DNA from: Treponema sp.
GTDB taxonomy: Bacteria; Spirochaetota; Spirochaetia; Treponematales; Breznakiellaceae
Assembly: GCA_009777335.1 (NCBI GenBank)
Contig: WRMC01000017.1
Coordinates: 1 to 38,271 of the forward strand
Reading direction: 5' to 3'
Length of the DNA: 38,271 bases
Shown here: positions 7,235 through 16,516 of the stretch, piece by piece
Layout of the letters: each line of letters begins with the position of its first letter
Numbering within the stretch: position 1 is the stretch's first letter
Notes under the pieces: generated by a model
Database searches by the model: none
Seen by the model: only the letters and a program-made list of their open reading frames with translations
Told to the model about the DNA's origin: nothing
Translations under genes and position numbers: made by a program

Positions 7235-8740
7235 GTGGCAACCGATATGTCAGAAGCGATACAGCAATTGATGCAGGATCGCAACATGTCCGAGGAACTC
7301 ATCCTTCGAACCATCGAAAACACCCTGGTGGCGGCCTACAAGCGCCGTTTTGGCAACGCCGAGAATGCGGTGGTCCGCTTCAGCGACGACAACCGGGAGG
7401 TCTCGATCTACGCCAAAAAGCAGATCGTGGACAGCGACAATTTTTACGATCCCATCTCCGAAATCGAGCTGGACGAGGCCAAGGAGTACAACCCCAACGC
7501 CGAGATCAACGACGAGATCCTCATCGAGGTGGACCCCCGGGACTTTGACCGGGGCTCGGTCCAGAGCGCCAAGCAGACGGCCCATCAATCGATCCGGGAG
7601 ATCCAGAAGGACACCCTCCACGCCGAGTACAAGGACAAGGTGGGGGAGATCATCATCGGCTACTACCAGCGGGAGCGGAACGGGACCATCTTTGTGGACC
7701 TGGGAAAAATTGAAGGGAAGCTCCTCAAAAAGTTCCAGTCCCCCCGGGAGGAGTTCCACGTCAACGACCGCATCAAGAGCATGATAGTCGAGGTGAACAA
7801 AAACCAGAACGGCCTGGAGATCCTCCTCTCTCGAACTCACACCGATTTTGTCCGGGCCATCTTCGAACTTGAGGTCCCGGAGATCTACGACAAGACCGTG
7901 GAGATCCACAAGATAGTCCGGGAGCCCGGCTACCGAACCAAGCTGGCGGTCTACTCCAACCGGGAAGATGTGGATCCCGTGGGGGCCTGTGTGGGCCTTA
8001 AGGGGGTCAGGATTCTGGCGGTCATTAAGGAACTGGAAGGGGAAAAGATCGACATCCTCAAATACGATCCGGACCCCCGGGTCTTTATCAAAAACGCCCT
8101 CTCCCCCGCGGAGGTCCAGGAGGTGATCATCCTCGACGAGGCCAAGCGCCAGGCCATGGCGGTGGTGAACGAGAGTCAGCTCTCCCTGGCCATAGGCAAG
8201 CAGGGGCTCAATGTCCGGCTGGCGAACCGGCTGGTGGACTGGAACATCGACGTCAAGACCGACGCCCAGTTCGAAGAGATGGATATCACCGCCGAATCCC
8301 GCCGGGCGGTTTCGGAACTCTTTGGAGAGGGGGACGACTTCGGCGAAGAGTACACCCTGATTTCCCAGCTCCCGGGGGTGAACAGCGAGGTGGCGGCCCT
8401 CTTGCAAGAGAACAACCGGGACTTCATCGAAGACTTCCTGGCCCTCCTCCCCGAGGAGCTCGAAGAGCTGGGCATCGATGCAGAACAGCAGGGGATCCTC
8501 CGGAGCCTCATCGAGGAGCACATCGAAATAATCGAAGAAGAGTACCCGGAAGAAGAAGCCCAGGAAGAGGCCCGAGAACAGGCCCGAGATCGGGGCGAAG
8601 AAGAGGGAGAGGAAGCTCCCGCCGAAGCGGAGGAATACGAATGTCCCGAATGCGGGGTCCCCATCACCATTGATATGACCAGCTGCCCCAGTTGCGGCAT
8701 AGGCTTGAGCTTCGAATATGAAGATGATAATGTAGAATAG
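7235..8740 (+). CDS. nusA: Transcription elongation/termination factor NusA with C-terminal zinc ribbon
   Basis: NusA binds RNA polymerase and nascent RNA to control pausing, termination and antitermination. The start is GTG 7235, with AGGAG 7 bases upstream. Domains: N-terminal polymerase-binding domain (~1-130), S1 domain (~135-200), KH1 (GACVGLKG, ~250) and KH2 (AIGKQGLNVRLA, ~318). A helical helix-hairpin-helix-like segment (QLPGVNSEVAALL onward) follows, then a glutamate-rich linker. The end is unusual: C470-P-E-C473 and C484-P-S-C487 form a four-cysteine zinc-ribbon-like knuckle that typical NusA proteins lack. At 501 residues it is close to E. coli length, but the last ~130 residues differ in type. 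Operon position between rimP and infB is canonical. Confidence 0.96.
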   Translation: MATDMSEAIQQLMQDRNMSEELILRTIENTLVAAYKRRFGNAENAVVRFSDDNREVSIYAKKQIVDSDNFYDPISEIELDEAKEYNPNAEINDEILIEVDPRDFDRGSVQSAKQTAHQSIREIQKDTLHAEYKDKVGEIIIGYYQRERNGTIFVDLGKIEGKLLKKFQSPREEFHVNDRIKSMIVEVNKNQNGLEILLSRTHTDFVRAIFELEVPEIYDKTVEIHKIVREPGYRTKLAVYSNREDVDPVGACVGLKGVRILAVIKELEGEKIDILKYDPDPRVFIKNALSPAEVQEVIILDEAKRQAMAVVNESQLSLAIGKQGLNVRLANRLVDWNIDVKTDAQFEEMDITAESRRAVSELFGEGDDFGEEYTLISQLPGVNSEVAALLQENNRDFIEDFLALLPEELEELGIDAEQQGILRSLIEEHIEIIEEEYPEEEAQEEAREQARDRGEEEGEEAPAEAEEYECPECGVPITIDMTSCPSCGIGLSFEYEDDNVE

Positions 8741-8766
8741 CGCTGGGCAAGCCCCAAAGGAAGGAT

Positions 8767-11415
8767 ATGGCAGAGGAAACTGATACTATTCAAAAACCGA
8801 AAGCGGAACTCATTAAGAAAGCTCCCAGCCCGGTGAGCGAAAACCCCGAGTCCAAGGGCCCCGAACAGGGTGCTCAGGAGCAGAAAGCTGCCCAAGAGCA
8901 GCGAGCTGCTCACGAGCAGGGGGAACGCCGCAAGGTGATTGTGGTAAAAAAGAAGAGCACCCCTGCCGCCAGTCCCGCCGCTGCGGGGCCGGTAAAACGG
9001 GTCCTCCCCAAGGTGGTGGCCCGGGGCAGCCAGACTGAACCAGAAGCCCCGGTCCAGGAAAAAACCGAGACCCCCCAGGAAGCGATCCCTGAGAGCAGTC
9101 CTTCCCCCTCAATTGCCCCTACCGAAACAGGAAATCCTCCGGGGAATGTTTCCTTCCCCATAGCCCAAAGGCCCGTGGCCGCCGCCGGAAAGGTGGGGGG
9201 CAAATATGTGGGCCCCCGGCCGGTCCACGAAGAATCGATCCGGGGAGCCAATCAGGGGCCCCGGCCCTCGGGTCCCATGGCTCGCAGCAGTCCTCCCGGT
9301 AACAGGGTAGGGGGTCCTCCCCGGCCCAACCAGGGTGCTCCCCGCCCCGGGGGCTTTAATCCCGGCGGCCGGCCCGCTCCTGGAGGCGCCCGGCCCGGGG
9401 GCTACAATCAAAGGCCCGGCGGTTTCTCCGGAGGCCAGGGCCGGCCCGGAGCCGGCCGCCCAGGGGGGCCCGGCAGACCCGGCGGCTTTGGGGGGGCCAA
9501 CACCCAGAGCGCCCCTCCCCTGGAGGGAAAGACCCAGGCAAAGAAATCCTTTAAGGCCAAGAAGCCGGCTTATACCCGAAAAGATAAAGAACTCGAAATG
9601 GAGGAGAAACTCCTTCAGACAAAAAAGAAGATCACCCAGATGGCCAACCCGGTCCCCCGGTCCATAGAAATTATGGAGGTGGTGTCCGTATCCGAACTGG
9701 CCCGAAAGATGAACCTCAAGGCCTCGGACCTGATCCAAAAACTCATGGCCATGGGCCAGATGGTGACCATCAACCAGCAGATCGATGCCGACACGGCCAC
9801 CATCCTGGCCGCCGAGTTTGGAGCCGACGTCAAGATCGTCAGCCTCTACGACGAGACCATCATCGAGACCGCCGATGACACGGGGGCCGACATGCTTTCC
9901 CGCCCGCCGGTGGTAACCGTCATGGGCCACGTCGACCACGGAAAGACCAAGCTCCTGGATGCCATCCGCAGCGCCGACGTGGTCTCCGGGGAGTTCGGGG
10001 GGATCACCCAGCACATAGGGGCCTACACAGTCGAAAGCCCCGATGGAAAGATCACCTTCCTGGACACCCCCGGTCACGAGGCCTTCACCAAGATGAGGGC
10101 CCGGGGCGCCCAGGTAACCGACATAGTCATCATCGTGGTGGCCGCCGACGACGGGGTCATGCCCCAGACCATCGAGGCCATCAATCACGCCAAGGAGGCG
10201 GGGGTTCCCATCATCGTGGCGGTGAACAAGATCGACAAGCCCGAGGCCAATGTGGACCGGGTAAAAACCCAGCTCTCCGAGCAGGAACTGATCCCCGAAG
10301 ACTGGGGGGGCCAGACCATGTTTGTGGAAATCTCGGCCCTCAAGAACGAAGGGATAGACAAGCTCATGGAGGCCATCCTCCTGGAGGCGGAAATCCTGGA
10401 CCTCAAGGCCAACTATGACCGGAGCGCCGAAGGGAAGGTCCTGGAAAGCCGGATAGATCATGGCCGGGGGGTAGTCGCCACGGTGATGATCGAAAAGGGG
10501 AGCCTCAAGATCGGCGACTCCTTTGTGGCCGGGGTCTGGCCCGGAAAGGTCAGGGCCCTCTTCACCGACAAGGGCGAAAAGGTAGACTTTGCCACCCCCT
10601 CCATGCCCATCGAAATCCTGGGCTTCGAAGGGGTCCCCAATGCGGGGGATCCCCTCCAGGTGGTGGATGACGAAAAAACCGCCCGAAGCATTTCTGCCAA
10701 GCGGCAGGAACTCAAGCGCTTTGAGGACGCCAAGAACATCAGGAAGATCACCCTGGATAACCTCCACGCCACCATCAGCGAAGGGGCCATCCAGGAACTC
10801 AAGGTTATCATCAAGGCCGACGTGCAGGGTTCTGCCGAGGCCCTAAGGAGCAGCCTGGAACGGCTCTCCACCAAGGAGATCCGGCTGAATGTCATCCAGG
10901 CCCTGCCGGGGGCCATCAACGAGGGGGACGTGGATCTGGCGGTGGCCTCCAATGCCATCATCATAGGCTTCAACGTCCGCCCCATCCCCAAGGCCAAGGC
11001 CCTGGCAGATCAGGAGAAGGTCGATGTCCGGCGCTACAATGTCATCTACAAGGCGGTGGAAGAAATCGAACTGGCCATGGAGGGGATGCTGAAGCCCGAC
11101 ACCAGGGAAGAGGTCATCGCCACCGTGGAGGTCCGGGATATCTTTAGGACCCCCCGGGCGGGGACCATCGCGGGCTGTTTTGTGCAAACCGGCACGGTCA
11201 GGCGGAGCGCCACGGTTCACCTTATCCGGGACAGCATAGAAATTTTCACCGGCAAGATCGGATCGCTGCGGCGGTTTAAGGACGATGTCCGGGAAGTGGC
11301 CGCCGGTTTTGAATGCGGTATAGGGCTCGAAAACTACAACGACATCAACGTGGGGGATCAGTTCGAGATCTTCGAAATCGTCGAAGTGGCCCGCAAGCTA
11401 GGGGATTCCCAATAG
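8767..11415 (+). CDS. infB: Translation initiation factor IF-2
   Basis: GTPase that brings initiator fMet-tRNA to the 30S subunit and promotes subunit joining. At 882 residues it is a long-form IF-2. Residues ~1-300 are low-complexity and charged. Within them residues ~170-245 form a Gly/Arg/Pro-rich tract with repeated RPGG and PGGF units, followed by a lysine-rich segment. The IF-2 N-terminal helical domain follows ([19 protein letters not shown]). The G domain has GHVDHGKT (~387), DTPGHEAF (~431) and NKID (~487). Domains II to IV follow, including the GSAEAL region and the fMet-tRNA-binding C domain. AAGGAAGG precedes ATG 8767. It sits 26 bp after nusA in the same operon. The Gly/Arg/Pro tract resembles nucleic-acid-binding RGG-type sequence, a comparison not proof. 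Confidence 0.97.
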   Translation: MAEETDTIQKPKAELIKKAPSPVSENPESKGPEQGAQEQKAAQEQRAAHEQGERRKVIVVKKKSTPAASPAAAGPVKRVLPKVVARGSQTEPEAPVQEKTETPQEAIPESSPSPSIAPTETGNPPGNVSFPIAQRPVAAAGKVGGKYVGPRPVHEESIRGANQGPRPSGPMARSSPPGNRVGGPPRPNQGAPRPGGFNPGGRPAPGGARPGGYNQRPGGFSGGQGRPGAGRPGGPGRPGGFGGANTQSAPPLEGKTQAKKSFKAKKPAYTRKDKELEMEEKLLQTKKKITQMANPVPRSIEIMEVVSVSELARKMNLKASDLIQKLMAMGQMVTINQQIDADTATILAAEFGADVKIVSLYDETIIETADDTGADMLSRPPVVTVMGHVDHGKTKLLDAIRSADVVSGEFGGITQHIGAYTVESPDGKITFLDTPGHEAFTKMRARGAQVTDIVIIVVAADDGVMPQTIEAINHAKEAGVPIIVAVNKIDKPEANVDRVKTQLSEQELIPEDWGGQTMFVEISALKNEGIDKLMEAILLEAEILDLKANYDRSAEGKVLESRIDHGRGVVATVMIEKGSLKIGDSFVAGVWPGKVRALFTDKGEKVDFATPSMPIEILGFEGVPNAGDPLQVVDDEKTARSISAKRQELKRFEDAKNIRKITLDNLHATISEGAIQELKVIIKADVQGSAEALRSSLERLSTKEIRLNVIQALPGAINEGDVDLAVASNAIIIGFNVRPIPKAKALADQEKVDVRRYNVIYKAVEEIELAMEGMLKPDTREEVIATVEVRDIFRTPRAGTIAGCFVQTGTVRRSATVHLIRDSIEIFTGKIGSLRRFKDDVREVAAGFECGIGLENYNDINVGDQFEIFEIVEVARKLGDSQ

Positions 11416-11425
11416 GCTGAGCAGC

Positions 11426-11863
11426 ATGGGGGGCTACAGAACAGAGAGGGTAGGGAACCTCATCAGGGAAAAAATCGGGGCCCTCATCATAGAAGGCAGA
11501 ATCAAAGACCCCCGGGTGCATCCCTTTCTTTCCATCACCAGAGTTGAAGTCTCCCGGGATCTCTCCTGGGCCGAGGTCTATGTGTCCACCTTTAGGCCCG
11601 AGGGCAATTTGGCCCGGGGGGTTCAGGGGCTCCAGAGCGCCGCCGGCTTCATCCAGGCCCATCTGGGGAAGGAGATGAAGATCCGCCTTACCCCCCGCCT
11701 CCGCTTTAAAGAAGACTTAAGCATTAAAGAGGGCTTCGATTTGGTACAGAAACTGGAAGCCCTGGCAGAAGAGGCGGGGGAGGCCGAGGACCCGGAGGAG
11801 GCGGAAGCGGAATCCCAAGAGCCTGAGTCCGACAGCCCCGAACCCGATAACACCGAATCATGA
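11426..11863 (+). CDS. rbfA: Ribosome-binding factor A
   Basis: RbfA is a small KH-fold protein that binds free 30S subunits near helix 1 of 16S rRNA and supports late assembly and cold growth. Visible family features are the N-terminal RTERVGNLIREKIGALI helix, the IKDPRV turn, and the strand VSRDLSWAEVYVS. The core of ~105 residues is followed by an acidic tail of ~40 residues dominated by E, P and S, making the protein (145 residues) longer than the usual ~120. It begins 10 bp after infB with only a weak ribosome-binding site, suggesting translational coupling, and its stop overlaps the truB start as ATGA. Confidence 0.93.
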   Translation: MGGYRTERVGNLIREKIGALIIEGRIKDPRVHPFLSITRVEVSRDLSWAEVYVSTFRPEGNLARGVQGLQSAAGFIQAHLGKEMKIRLTPRLRFKEDLSIKEGFDLVQKLEALAEEAGEAEDPEEAEAESQEPESDSPEPDNTES

Positions 11864-12810
11864 AAGAAAGTTCCTTCCATGGGCTCCTCCTTTTAAACAA
11901 GAAGGAAGGCCTCACCTCCTTTGAATCCCTCGCGGCGGTAAAGAAAGCTTTTGGAACCGGCAAGGTGGGCCACACGGGGACCCTGGACAAGTTCGCCCGG
12001 GGGCTCCTGGTCATCCTGCTGGGCCGGGGGCTGAAGCTCATTCCCCTCTTTAAAGATCAGGACAAGGATTACCAGGGCAGCATCCTCTTTGGGGCCGAGA
12101 CCGACACCCTGGACCCCGAGGGGGAGGTCATCGCCCAGGGCCCGATCCCCAGCCGGGAGGATCTAGAGAGGGCCCTGCCCCTCTTTCGGGGGGATATCAT
12201 GCAAACCCCGCCGGCCTATTCGGCCCTTCACATAGGGGGCCAGAGGGCCCACGAACTGGCCCGGCAGGGCCAGGCTCCGGTTATGCAGGAGAGGCCCGCT
12301 CATATCTATCAGCTGGAACTGCTTTCCTACGAGCCCCCCCGGGCCCAGATTAGGGTCCGGGTTTCGGCTGGGACCTATATACGCTCCCTGGCCCGGGATC
12401 TGGCCCTGGCCTGCGGGTCCCGGGCCCACCTTACCGAGCTCTGCCGCCGCGGGGTAGGGGCCTACTCCCTGGAGGAGGGCACCGAAGACCGGGGGGTGCC
12501 TGAGGATTGGATCAAGGCCCTGCGGCCCCTGGACCGGAACCTCTTTGAGGGTCTGGGGGTCCCCACTCTGGAACTGGGCCCCCAGGAGGAGCGGGACTTT
12601 TTACAGGGGAAGGACCTCAGGGGGCGGCTGCCCCAAGGCACAACCTTGGGGGCCCAGGGTTCTGTTGTGGGAGCCCAGGGTGCTACCTCTGAGGCCTTGG
12701 GGGGCCGGGATGACCTGGCGGGGGTCTTTTCCCAGGGGGGCCGCCTCTTGGGCTATCTACGCCGGGAGGGGGGGGCCTGGAAGTACGGCCATGTCTATGC
12801 GAATCCTTAA
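11860..12810 (+). CDS. truB: tRNA pseudouridine-55 synthase TruB
   Basis: TruB converts U55 of the tRNA T-loop to pseudouridine. The catalytic motif is GHTGTLDKFARGLL, with the catalytic Asp near residue 44. The family usually has Pro after that Asp (TLDP), here Lys. Other motifs are the YSALHIGGQRAHELAR segment and SAGTYIRSLARDL, which match TruB substrate-binding loops. The C-terminal region carries a Gly/Ala-rich insertion of about 25 residues encoded by imperfect GGGxCCCAGGG repeats (12640-12700) before a short PUA-like end (GYLRREGGAWKYGHVY). ATGA overlap with rbfA; its end overlaps ribF by about 20 bp. Confidence 0.94.
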   Translation: MKESSFHGLLLLNKKEGLTSFESLAAVKKAFGTGKVGHTGTLDKFARGLLVILLGRGLKLIPLFKDQDKDYQGSILFGAETDTLDPEGEVIAQGPIPSREDLERALPLFRGDIMQTPPAYSALHIGGQRAHELARQGQAPVMQERPAHIYQLELLSYEPPRAQIRVRVSAGTYIRSLARDLALACGSRAHLTELCRRGVGAYSLEEGTEDRGVPEDWIKALRPLDRNLFEGLGVPTLELGPQEERDFLQGKDLRGRLPQGTTLGAQGSVVGAQGATSEALGGRDDLAGVFSQGGRLLGYLRREGGAWKYGHVYANP

Positions 12811-13606
12811 CTGGGCTGATCTTATTTCCCCCAGTGGGGGGAAGGGCCAAGAGGCGGCCATGACCATAGGGGTCTTTGACGGGATCCATCTGGGCCACCG
12901 GGAGCTGATCCGCCGCATCGTCGAAACAGGACCTAACCCTACGGTGATCACCTTTAGGGAGAACCCCAAAAAGCTCATATCCCCCCTCTCCTATGAGGGG
13001 GATATCACGACCTTAAAGCAAAAAATCGCCATCTTTGAGGACCTGGGGGTGGAGAGCCTCCTGCTCATTGACTTTTCCGAGGATTTCAGTAAGCTAAAGG
13101 GGCGGGAATTTATCCGCCTTTTACAGGATCCGGGGGGCATGAGCCGCCTGGTCATAGGGGAGGATTTCCGCTGCGGCCACCGGCAAGATACGGATGCCCG
13201 GGACATCCTGGCCATCAACAGCGAGGCAGGGCTTCCAACGGATCTGGTTCCCCCGGTCCTCTCTCCCCTGGATGGGACGGCGGTTAGTTCGAGCCAGGTG
13301 CGAAGGGCCATCACTTCCGGTGATCTATGGTCCGCCGCCCACTTACTGGGCCGGAAGGTGGAACTGGACCTTTCTGACCTGGAACCCCAGCCCTTCGGTG
13401 AGGGGGGCCTGGTCTATGACCTAAGCGGAGCCCTGAGGCTTTTACCGGCCCTGGGGGATTATGCGGTGCGGCTCCACCCAGGGGGGTTAGTGTGCCGGGG
13501 TTTTATAAGGGAAGAACGAGTATACCTGCCCCAAAGGGCAGAGAAAATTGAAGTTCTTAAGATGTACCTAATAGGAGATTTTATATATGGCGTTAAGCAA
13601 AGATGA
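12791..13606 (+). CDS. ribF: RibF-family FAD synthetase, flavokinase domain degenerate or missing
   Basis: The N-terminal ~180 residues are a nucleotidyltransferase of the RibF type, which makes FAD from FMN and ATP: GVFDGIHLGHREL carries the HxGH motif, VITFRENPKK follows, and SSSQVRRAI is the SSxxIR motif. A normal bifunctional RibF continues for ~125 residues with riboflavin kinase, marked by GRxLGxPTxN. Here only ~90 residues follow, that motif is absent, and just a barrel-like remnant (GDYAVRLHPGGLVCRGF) is visible. Total length is 271 residues against ~310 usually. ATG 12791 is preferred (GGAAG 7 bases upstream); ATG 12797 is possible. The gene overlaps both truB and rpsO by about 20 bp, which implies translational coupling. 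Confidence 0.85.
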   Translation: MSMRILNWADLISPSGGKGQEAAMTIGVFDGIHLGHRELIRRIVETGPNPTVITFRENPKKLISPLSYEGDITTLKQKIAIFEDLGVESLLLIDFSEDFSKLKGREFIRLLQDPGGMSRLVIGEDFRCGHRQDTDARDILAINSEAGLPTDLVPPVLSPLDGTAVSSSQVRRAITSGDLWSAAHLLGRKVELDLSDLEPQPFGEGGLVYDLSGALRLLPALGDYAVRLHPGGLVCRGFIREERVYLPQRAEKIEVLKMYLIGDFIYGVKQR

Positions 13607-13856
13607 AGTAAACACTATCATCGGAAAATTCGGTAAAAACGACAAGGATACCGGAGCATCGGAAGTACAGATTGCCCTGCTGACCGAGCGGATTAACCAG
13701 CTCACCGAGCATTGCAAGAAGTTTAAGAAAGACAAATCCAGCCAAAGGGGCATGTTGATCCTGGTTGGCAAGCGGCGGAGGATGCTCAAATACATCCAAC
13801 GGACTAACCTGGAGCGATACCGTTCAATACTCAAAGAACTGGGCCTCCGCAGATAA
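13587..13856 (+). CDS. rpsO: 30S ribosomal protein S15
   Basis: 89 residues, the exact usual length of S15, a primary binding protein of the 16S rRNA central domain. The sequence contains the family segments TGASEVQIALLTERI, LTEHCKKFKKDKSS and the basic RRRMLKYI end. TAGGAG lies about 8 bases before ATG 13587. The gene starts inside the 3' end of ribF (20 bp overlap) and is followed 7 bp later by pnp, the conserved rpsO-pnp pair. Confidence 0.98.
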   Translation: MALSKDEVNTIIGKFGKNDKDTGASEVQIALLTERINQLTEHCKKFKKDKSSQRGMLILVGKRRRMLKYIQRTNLERYRSILKELGLRR

Positions 13857-13863
13857 GGCAGAC

Positions 13864-16050
13864 ATGATCCATAAAGTAACATTACAAATCGCCGGTGAGG
13901 AACTAATCCTCGAAACCGGAAAAATCGCAAGACAGGCCAACGGCGCTGTCTTTGCCCGGTATGCGGGCTCAGCCGTGCTGGCCACGGTCTGCGCATCAGT
14001 GGACCCCGTGGAGGGCCTGGACTACGTGCCCCTGACGGTGGAGTACAACGAAAAATACTACGCCGCAGGGAAGATCCCCGGGGGCTTCATCAAGCGTGAA
14101 GGGCGCCCCAAGGACAAGGAAATCCTGGTCTCCCGGCTCATCGACCGGCCCATGCGGCCCCTCTTTGACAAGGCCATAGGGCGGGAAATCCAGCTGGTTC
14201 CCACCACCATCTCCACCGACGTGGTAAACCCCCCGGACATCCTGGGGATCATCGCCTCCTCGGCGGCGGTGCATATCTCCGACATCCCCTTTAACGGCCC
14301 CATGGCGGGGGTCCGGATCTGCCAGGTCGAGGGCCAGTTGATCATCAACCCCACCTACGAGCAGATTGAAAAATCCACCCTGGAAATCGTGGTGGCCGGA
14401 ACCAAGGAGGGGATCACCATGGTAGAGGGAGGGGCCAAGGAAGCCTCCGAGGACCTCATGATGGAGGCCCTGGATAAGGCCCATGCCATGATCATCGAAC
14501 TCTGCACCCTCCAGGAGACCCTGAGGGAACTGGCGGGGAAACCCAAGTTTGCCCTTACCCAGGTACAGCAGAGCCTTGAAAACGCCGAGGCCATCAGATC
14601 CGCCGCCTACCCCCGGCTGGAAGAGGCCTGTTTTATTAAAGCCAAGCAGGAGCGCCACGAGGCCATCGCCAAGGTAAAGTCAGATCTGGCGGCCCAGTAT
14701 GCCTCCCAGCTGGAGGATAGTGCCCAGAAGAAACTCTTCGATGCCCTCTTTGAGGACATGCAGTACCAGGTCCTTCGCCTGGCCATCCTGGACAAGGGCT
14801 TAAGGCTCGACGGCCGGGGCACCGAGGACATCCGGGATATAAGCTGTGAGGTAAACATCCTGCCCCGGACCCATGGTTCGGCCCTCTTTACCCGGGGAGA
14901 GACCCAGGCCCTGGTGGTTACCACATTGGGGACCGTCTTTGACGAGCAGATTTTTGACGACATCGAGGGGGATAAGCGGGAACACTTCATCCTCCATTAT
15001 AACTTTCCCCCCTTCTCGGTGGGGGAGGTGGGCCGCATGGGAACGGGCCGCCGGGAGATAGGCCACGGAAACCTGGCCCGCCGCTCCCTGGAAGCCATGG
15101 TGCCCAGCAAAGATGTCTTTCCCTATACCATCCGGGTGGTCTCGGAGATCCTGGAATCCAACGGTTCATCCTCCATGGCTTCGGTCTGCGGAGGCACCCT
15201 GGCCATGCTCCAGGCGGGGGTCCCCATGAAGAAACCCGTGGCCGGCATAGCCATGGGGCTCATCACCGAAAGCAATGCCCCCGGGGCTCGCTATGCGGTC
15301 CTCTCGGACATCTTGGGGGATGAAGATCACCTGGGGGACATGGACTTTAAGGTCTCGGGGACCGAAGACGGCATCACGGGCTTCCAGATGGATATCAAGA
15401 TCGCCGGGGTCAGTCAGGAGATCATGCAGAAGGCCCTGGATCAGGCCAAGCGGGGACGCCTGCACATCCTGGGCATCATGAACCAGACCATCTCCAAGCC
15501 CGTCGAAGAGGTCAGCGAGCATGCCCCCAAGATAGTCACCATGCGGATAGACATAGACAAGATCGGCGCCCTCATAGGCCCCGGGGGGAAGAACATCAAG
15601 GCCCTCTGCGAGCAGTACAGCGTCAAGATCAACACCGAAGACGATGGGACTGTCACCATCTTTGGACGGAGCTCCAAGGATGCCGAGGACGCCAAGGCCG
15701 CTGTCCTGGGCATAGTCCTGGACCCGGAAGTGGGGAAGATCTACGACGGGACGGTCAAGCGGATCATGGACTTTGGAGCCTTCGTGGAGATCCTCCCCGG
15801 CAAGGAGGGGCTGGTCCATATCAGCCGCCTCAGCCGCCAGCGGATCGAAAGGGTCACCGACGTGGTCAACGAGGGGGACAAGATCCAGGTAAAGCTGCTT
15901 GAGATCGACAAGATGGGGCGATTGAACCTTTCCTACATCGATGTCATAGACCCCGACGGGGCCCCCACCGAGCCCTGGGATCCGGGTCCCCGGAGGGACC
16001 GCCCGGAGCGCCGGGACCGGGGGGATAGACGGGATTCCCGCCGATACTAA
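13864..16050 (+). CDS. pnp: Polyribonucleotide nucleotidyltransferase (PNPase)
   Basis: 3'-to-5' phosphorolytic exoribonuclease that degrades mRNA as a trimer. The 728-residue protein has both RNase PH-like cores; the second carries GTGRREIGHGNLARRSL (~393) and the catalytic-Asp segment EDGITGFQMDIK (~503). A KH domain (IGPGGKNIKAL, ~570) and an S1 domain (YDGTVKRIMDFGAFVEILPG, ~622-690) follow, then an Arg/Asp-rich tail (RRDRPERRDRGDRR). ATG 13864 starts the canonical MIHKVTLQ-type N-terminus with AAGG upstream; an upstream in-frame ATG at 13765 lies inside rpsO and is not credible. No obvious autoregulatory hairpin is visible in the 7 bp rpsO-pnp gap. Confidence 0.98.
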   Translation: MIHKVTLQIAGEELILETGKIARQANGAVFARYAGSAVLATVCASVDPVEGLDYVPLTVEYNEKYYAAGKIPGGFIKREGRPKDKEILVSRLIDRPMRPLFDKAIGREIQLVPTTISTDVVNPPDILGIIASSAAVHISDIPFNGPMAGVRICQVEGQLIINPTYEQIEKSTLEIVVAGTKEGITMVEGGAKEASEDLMMEALDKAHAMIIELCTLQETLRELAGKPKFALTQVQQSLENAEAIRSAAYPRLEEACFIKAKQERHEAIAKVKSDLAAQYASQLEDSAQKKLFDALFEDMQYQVLRLAILDKGLRLDGRGTEDIRDISCEVNILPRTHGSALFTRGETQALVVTTLGTVFDEQIFDDIEGDKREHFILHYNFPPFSVGEVGRMGTGRREIGHGNLARRSLEAMVPSKDVFPYTIRVVSEILESNGSSSMASVCGGTLAMLQAGVPMKKPVAGIAMGLITESNAPGARYAVLSDILGDEDHLGDMDFKVSGTEDGITGFQMDIKIAGVSQEIMQKALDQAKRGRLHILGIMNQTISKPVEEVSEHAPKIVTMRIDIDKIGALIGPGGKNIKALCEQYSVKINTEDDGTVTIFGRSSKDAEDAKAAVLGIVLDPEVGKIYDGTVKRIMDFGAFVEILPGKEGLVHISRLSRQRIERVTDVVNEGDKIQVKLLEIDKMGRLNLSYIDVIDPDGAPTEPWDPGPRRDRPERRDRGDRRDSRRY

Positions 16051-16053
16051 GCT

Positions 16054-16503
16054 ATGACAGAAGAGGGACCTATCCTAGGGATTCGGCTTAAAGACCCGGG
16101 GGTAGAACTGCCCTCCTACGAAAGCCCCGGGGCCGCGGGGATGGACTTAAGGGCCCACCTGGAGGAGGATCTTATAATCCCCCCCCTGGGACGGGCCCGG
16201 GTGCCCACGGGGCTCTTTTTGGAGGTCCCCCCGGGCTACGAGGCCCAGGTAAGGCCCCGCTCGGGGCTGGCAGCCCGTCATGGAGTTACGGTCCTTAACA
16301 GCCCCGGCACCATAGATTCGGACTACCGGGGGGAAGTGGAAGTAATCCTTATCAACCTGGGGGAGGAAGCCTTTAGGGTCAAAGCCGGGGACAGGATAGC
16401 CCAGATGCTGCTTATGCCGGTCTACCGGCCCCGGTTGGTCCAGAGGGATGAACTAAGCGAAACCCAGCGGGGGAGCGGAGGCTTTGGTTCCACCGGGACC
16501 TAG
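16054..16503 (+). CDS. dut: dUTP diphosphatase (dUTPase)
   Basis: Hydrolyses dUTP to dUMP and pyrophosphate, keeping uracil out of DNA and supplying dUMP for thymidylate. The 149-residue protein has all five trimeric dUTPase motifs: [25 protein letters not shown] (with the catalytic Asp region), GDRIAQMLL and the C-terminal glycine-rich [10 protein letters not shown]. It starts 3 bp after pnp and belongs to the same transcription unit. Its last 11 bases precede the lptF-type gene's ribosome-binding site. Confidence 0.97.
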   Translation: MTEEGPILGIRLKDPGVELPSYESPGAAGMDLRAHLEEDLIIPPLGRARVPTGLFLEVPPGYEAQVRPRSGLAARHGVTVLNSPGTIDSDYRGEVEVILINLGEEAFRVKAGDRIAQMLLMPVYRPRLVQRDELSETQRGSGGFGSTGT

Positions 16504-16516
16504 AAGGGAGAAGCCT

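Noticed and set aside
7250-8521. Long minus-strand open frame opposite nusA
   Set aside because: Shadow of nusA: the same low-stop effect, no recognisable domain, no start signal.
9109-10767. Long open frame (552 codons) on the minus strand opposite infB
   Set aside because: It lies antisense to a certain gene in GC-rich DNA where stops are rare, has no ribosome-binding site, and its composition mirrors the infB codons.
12545-12790. N-terminal extension of ribF upstream of 12791
   Set aside because: The frame runs inside truB, has no family similarity and would put ~80 unrelated residues before the RibF core.
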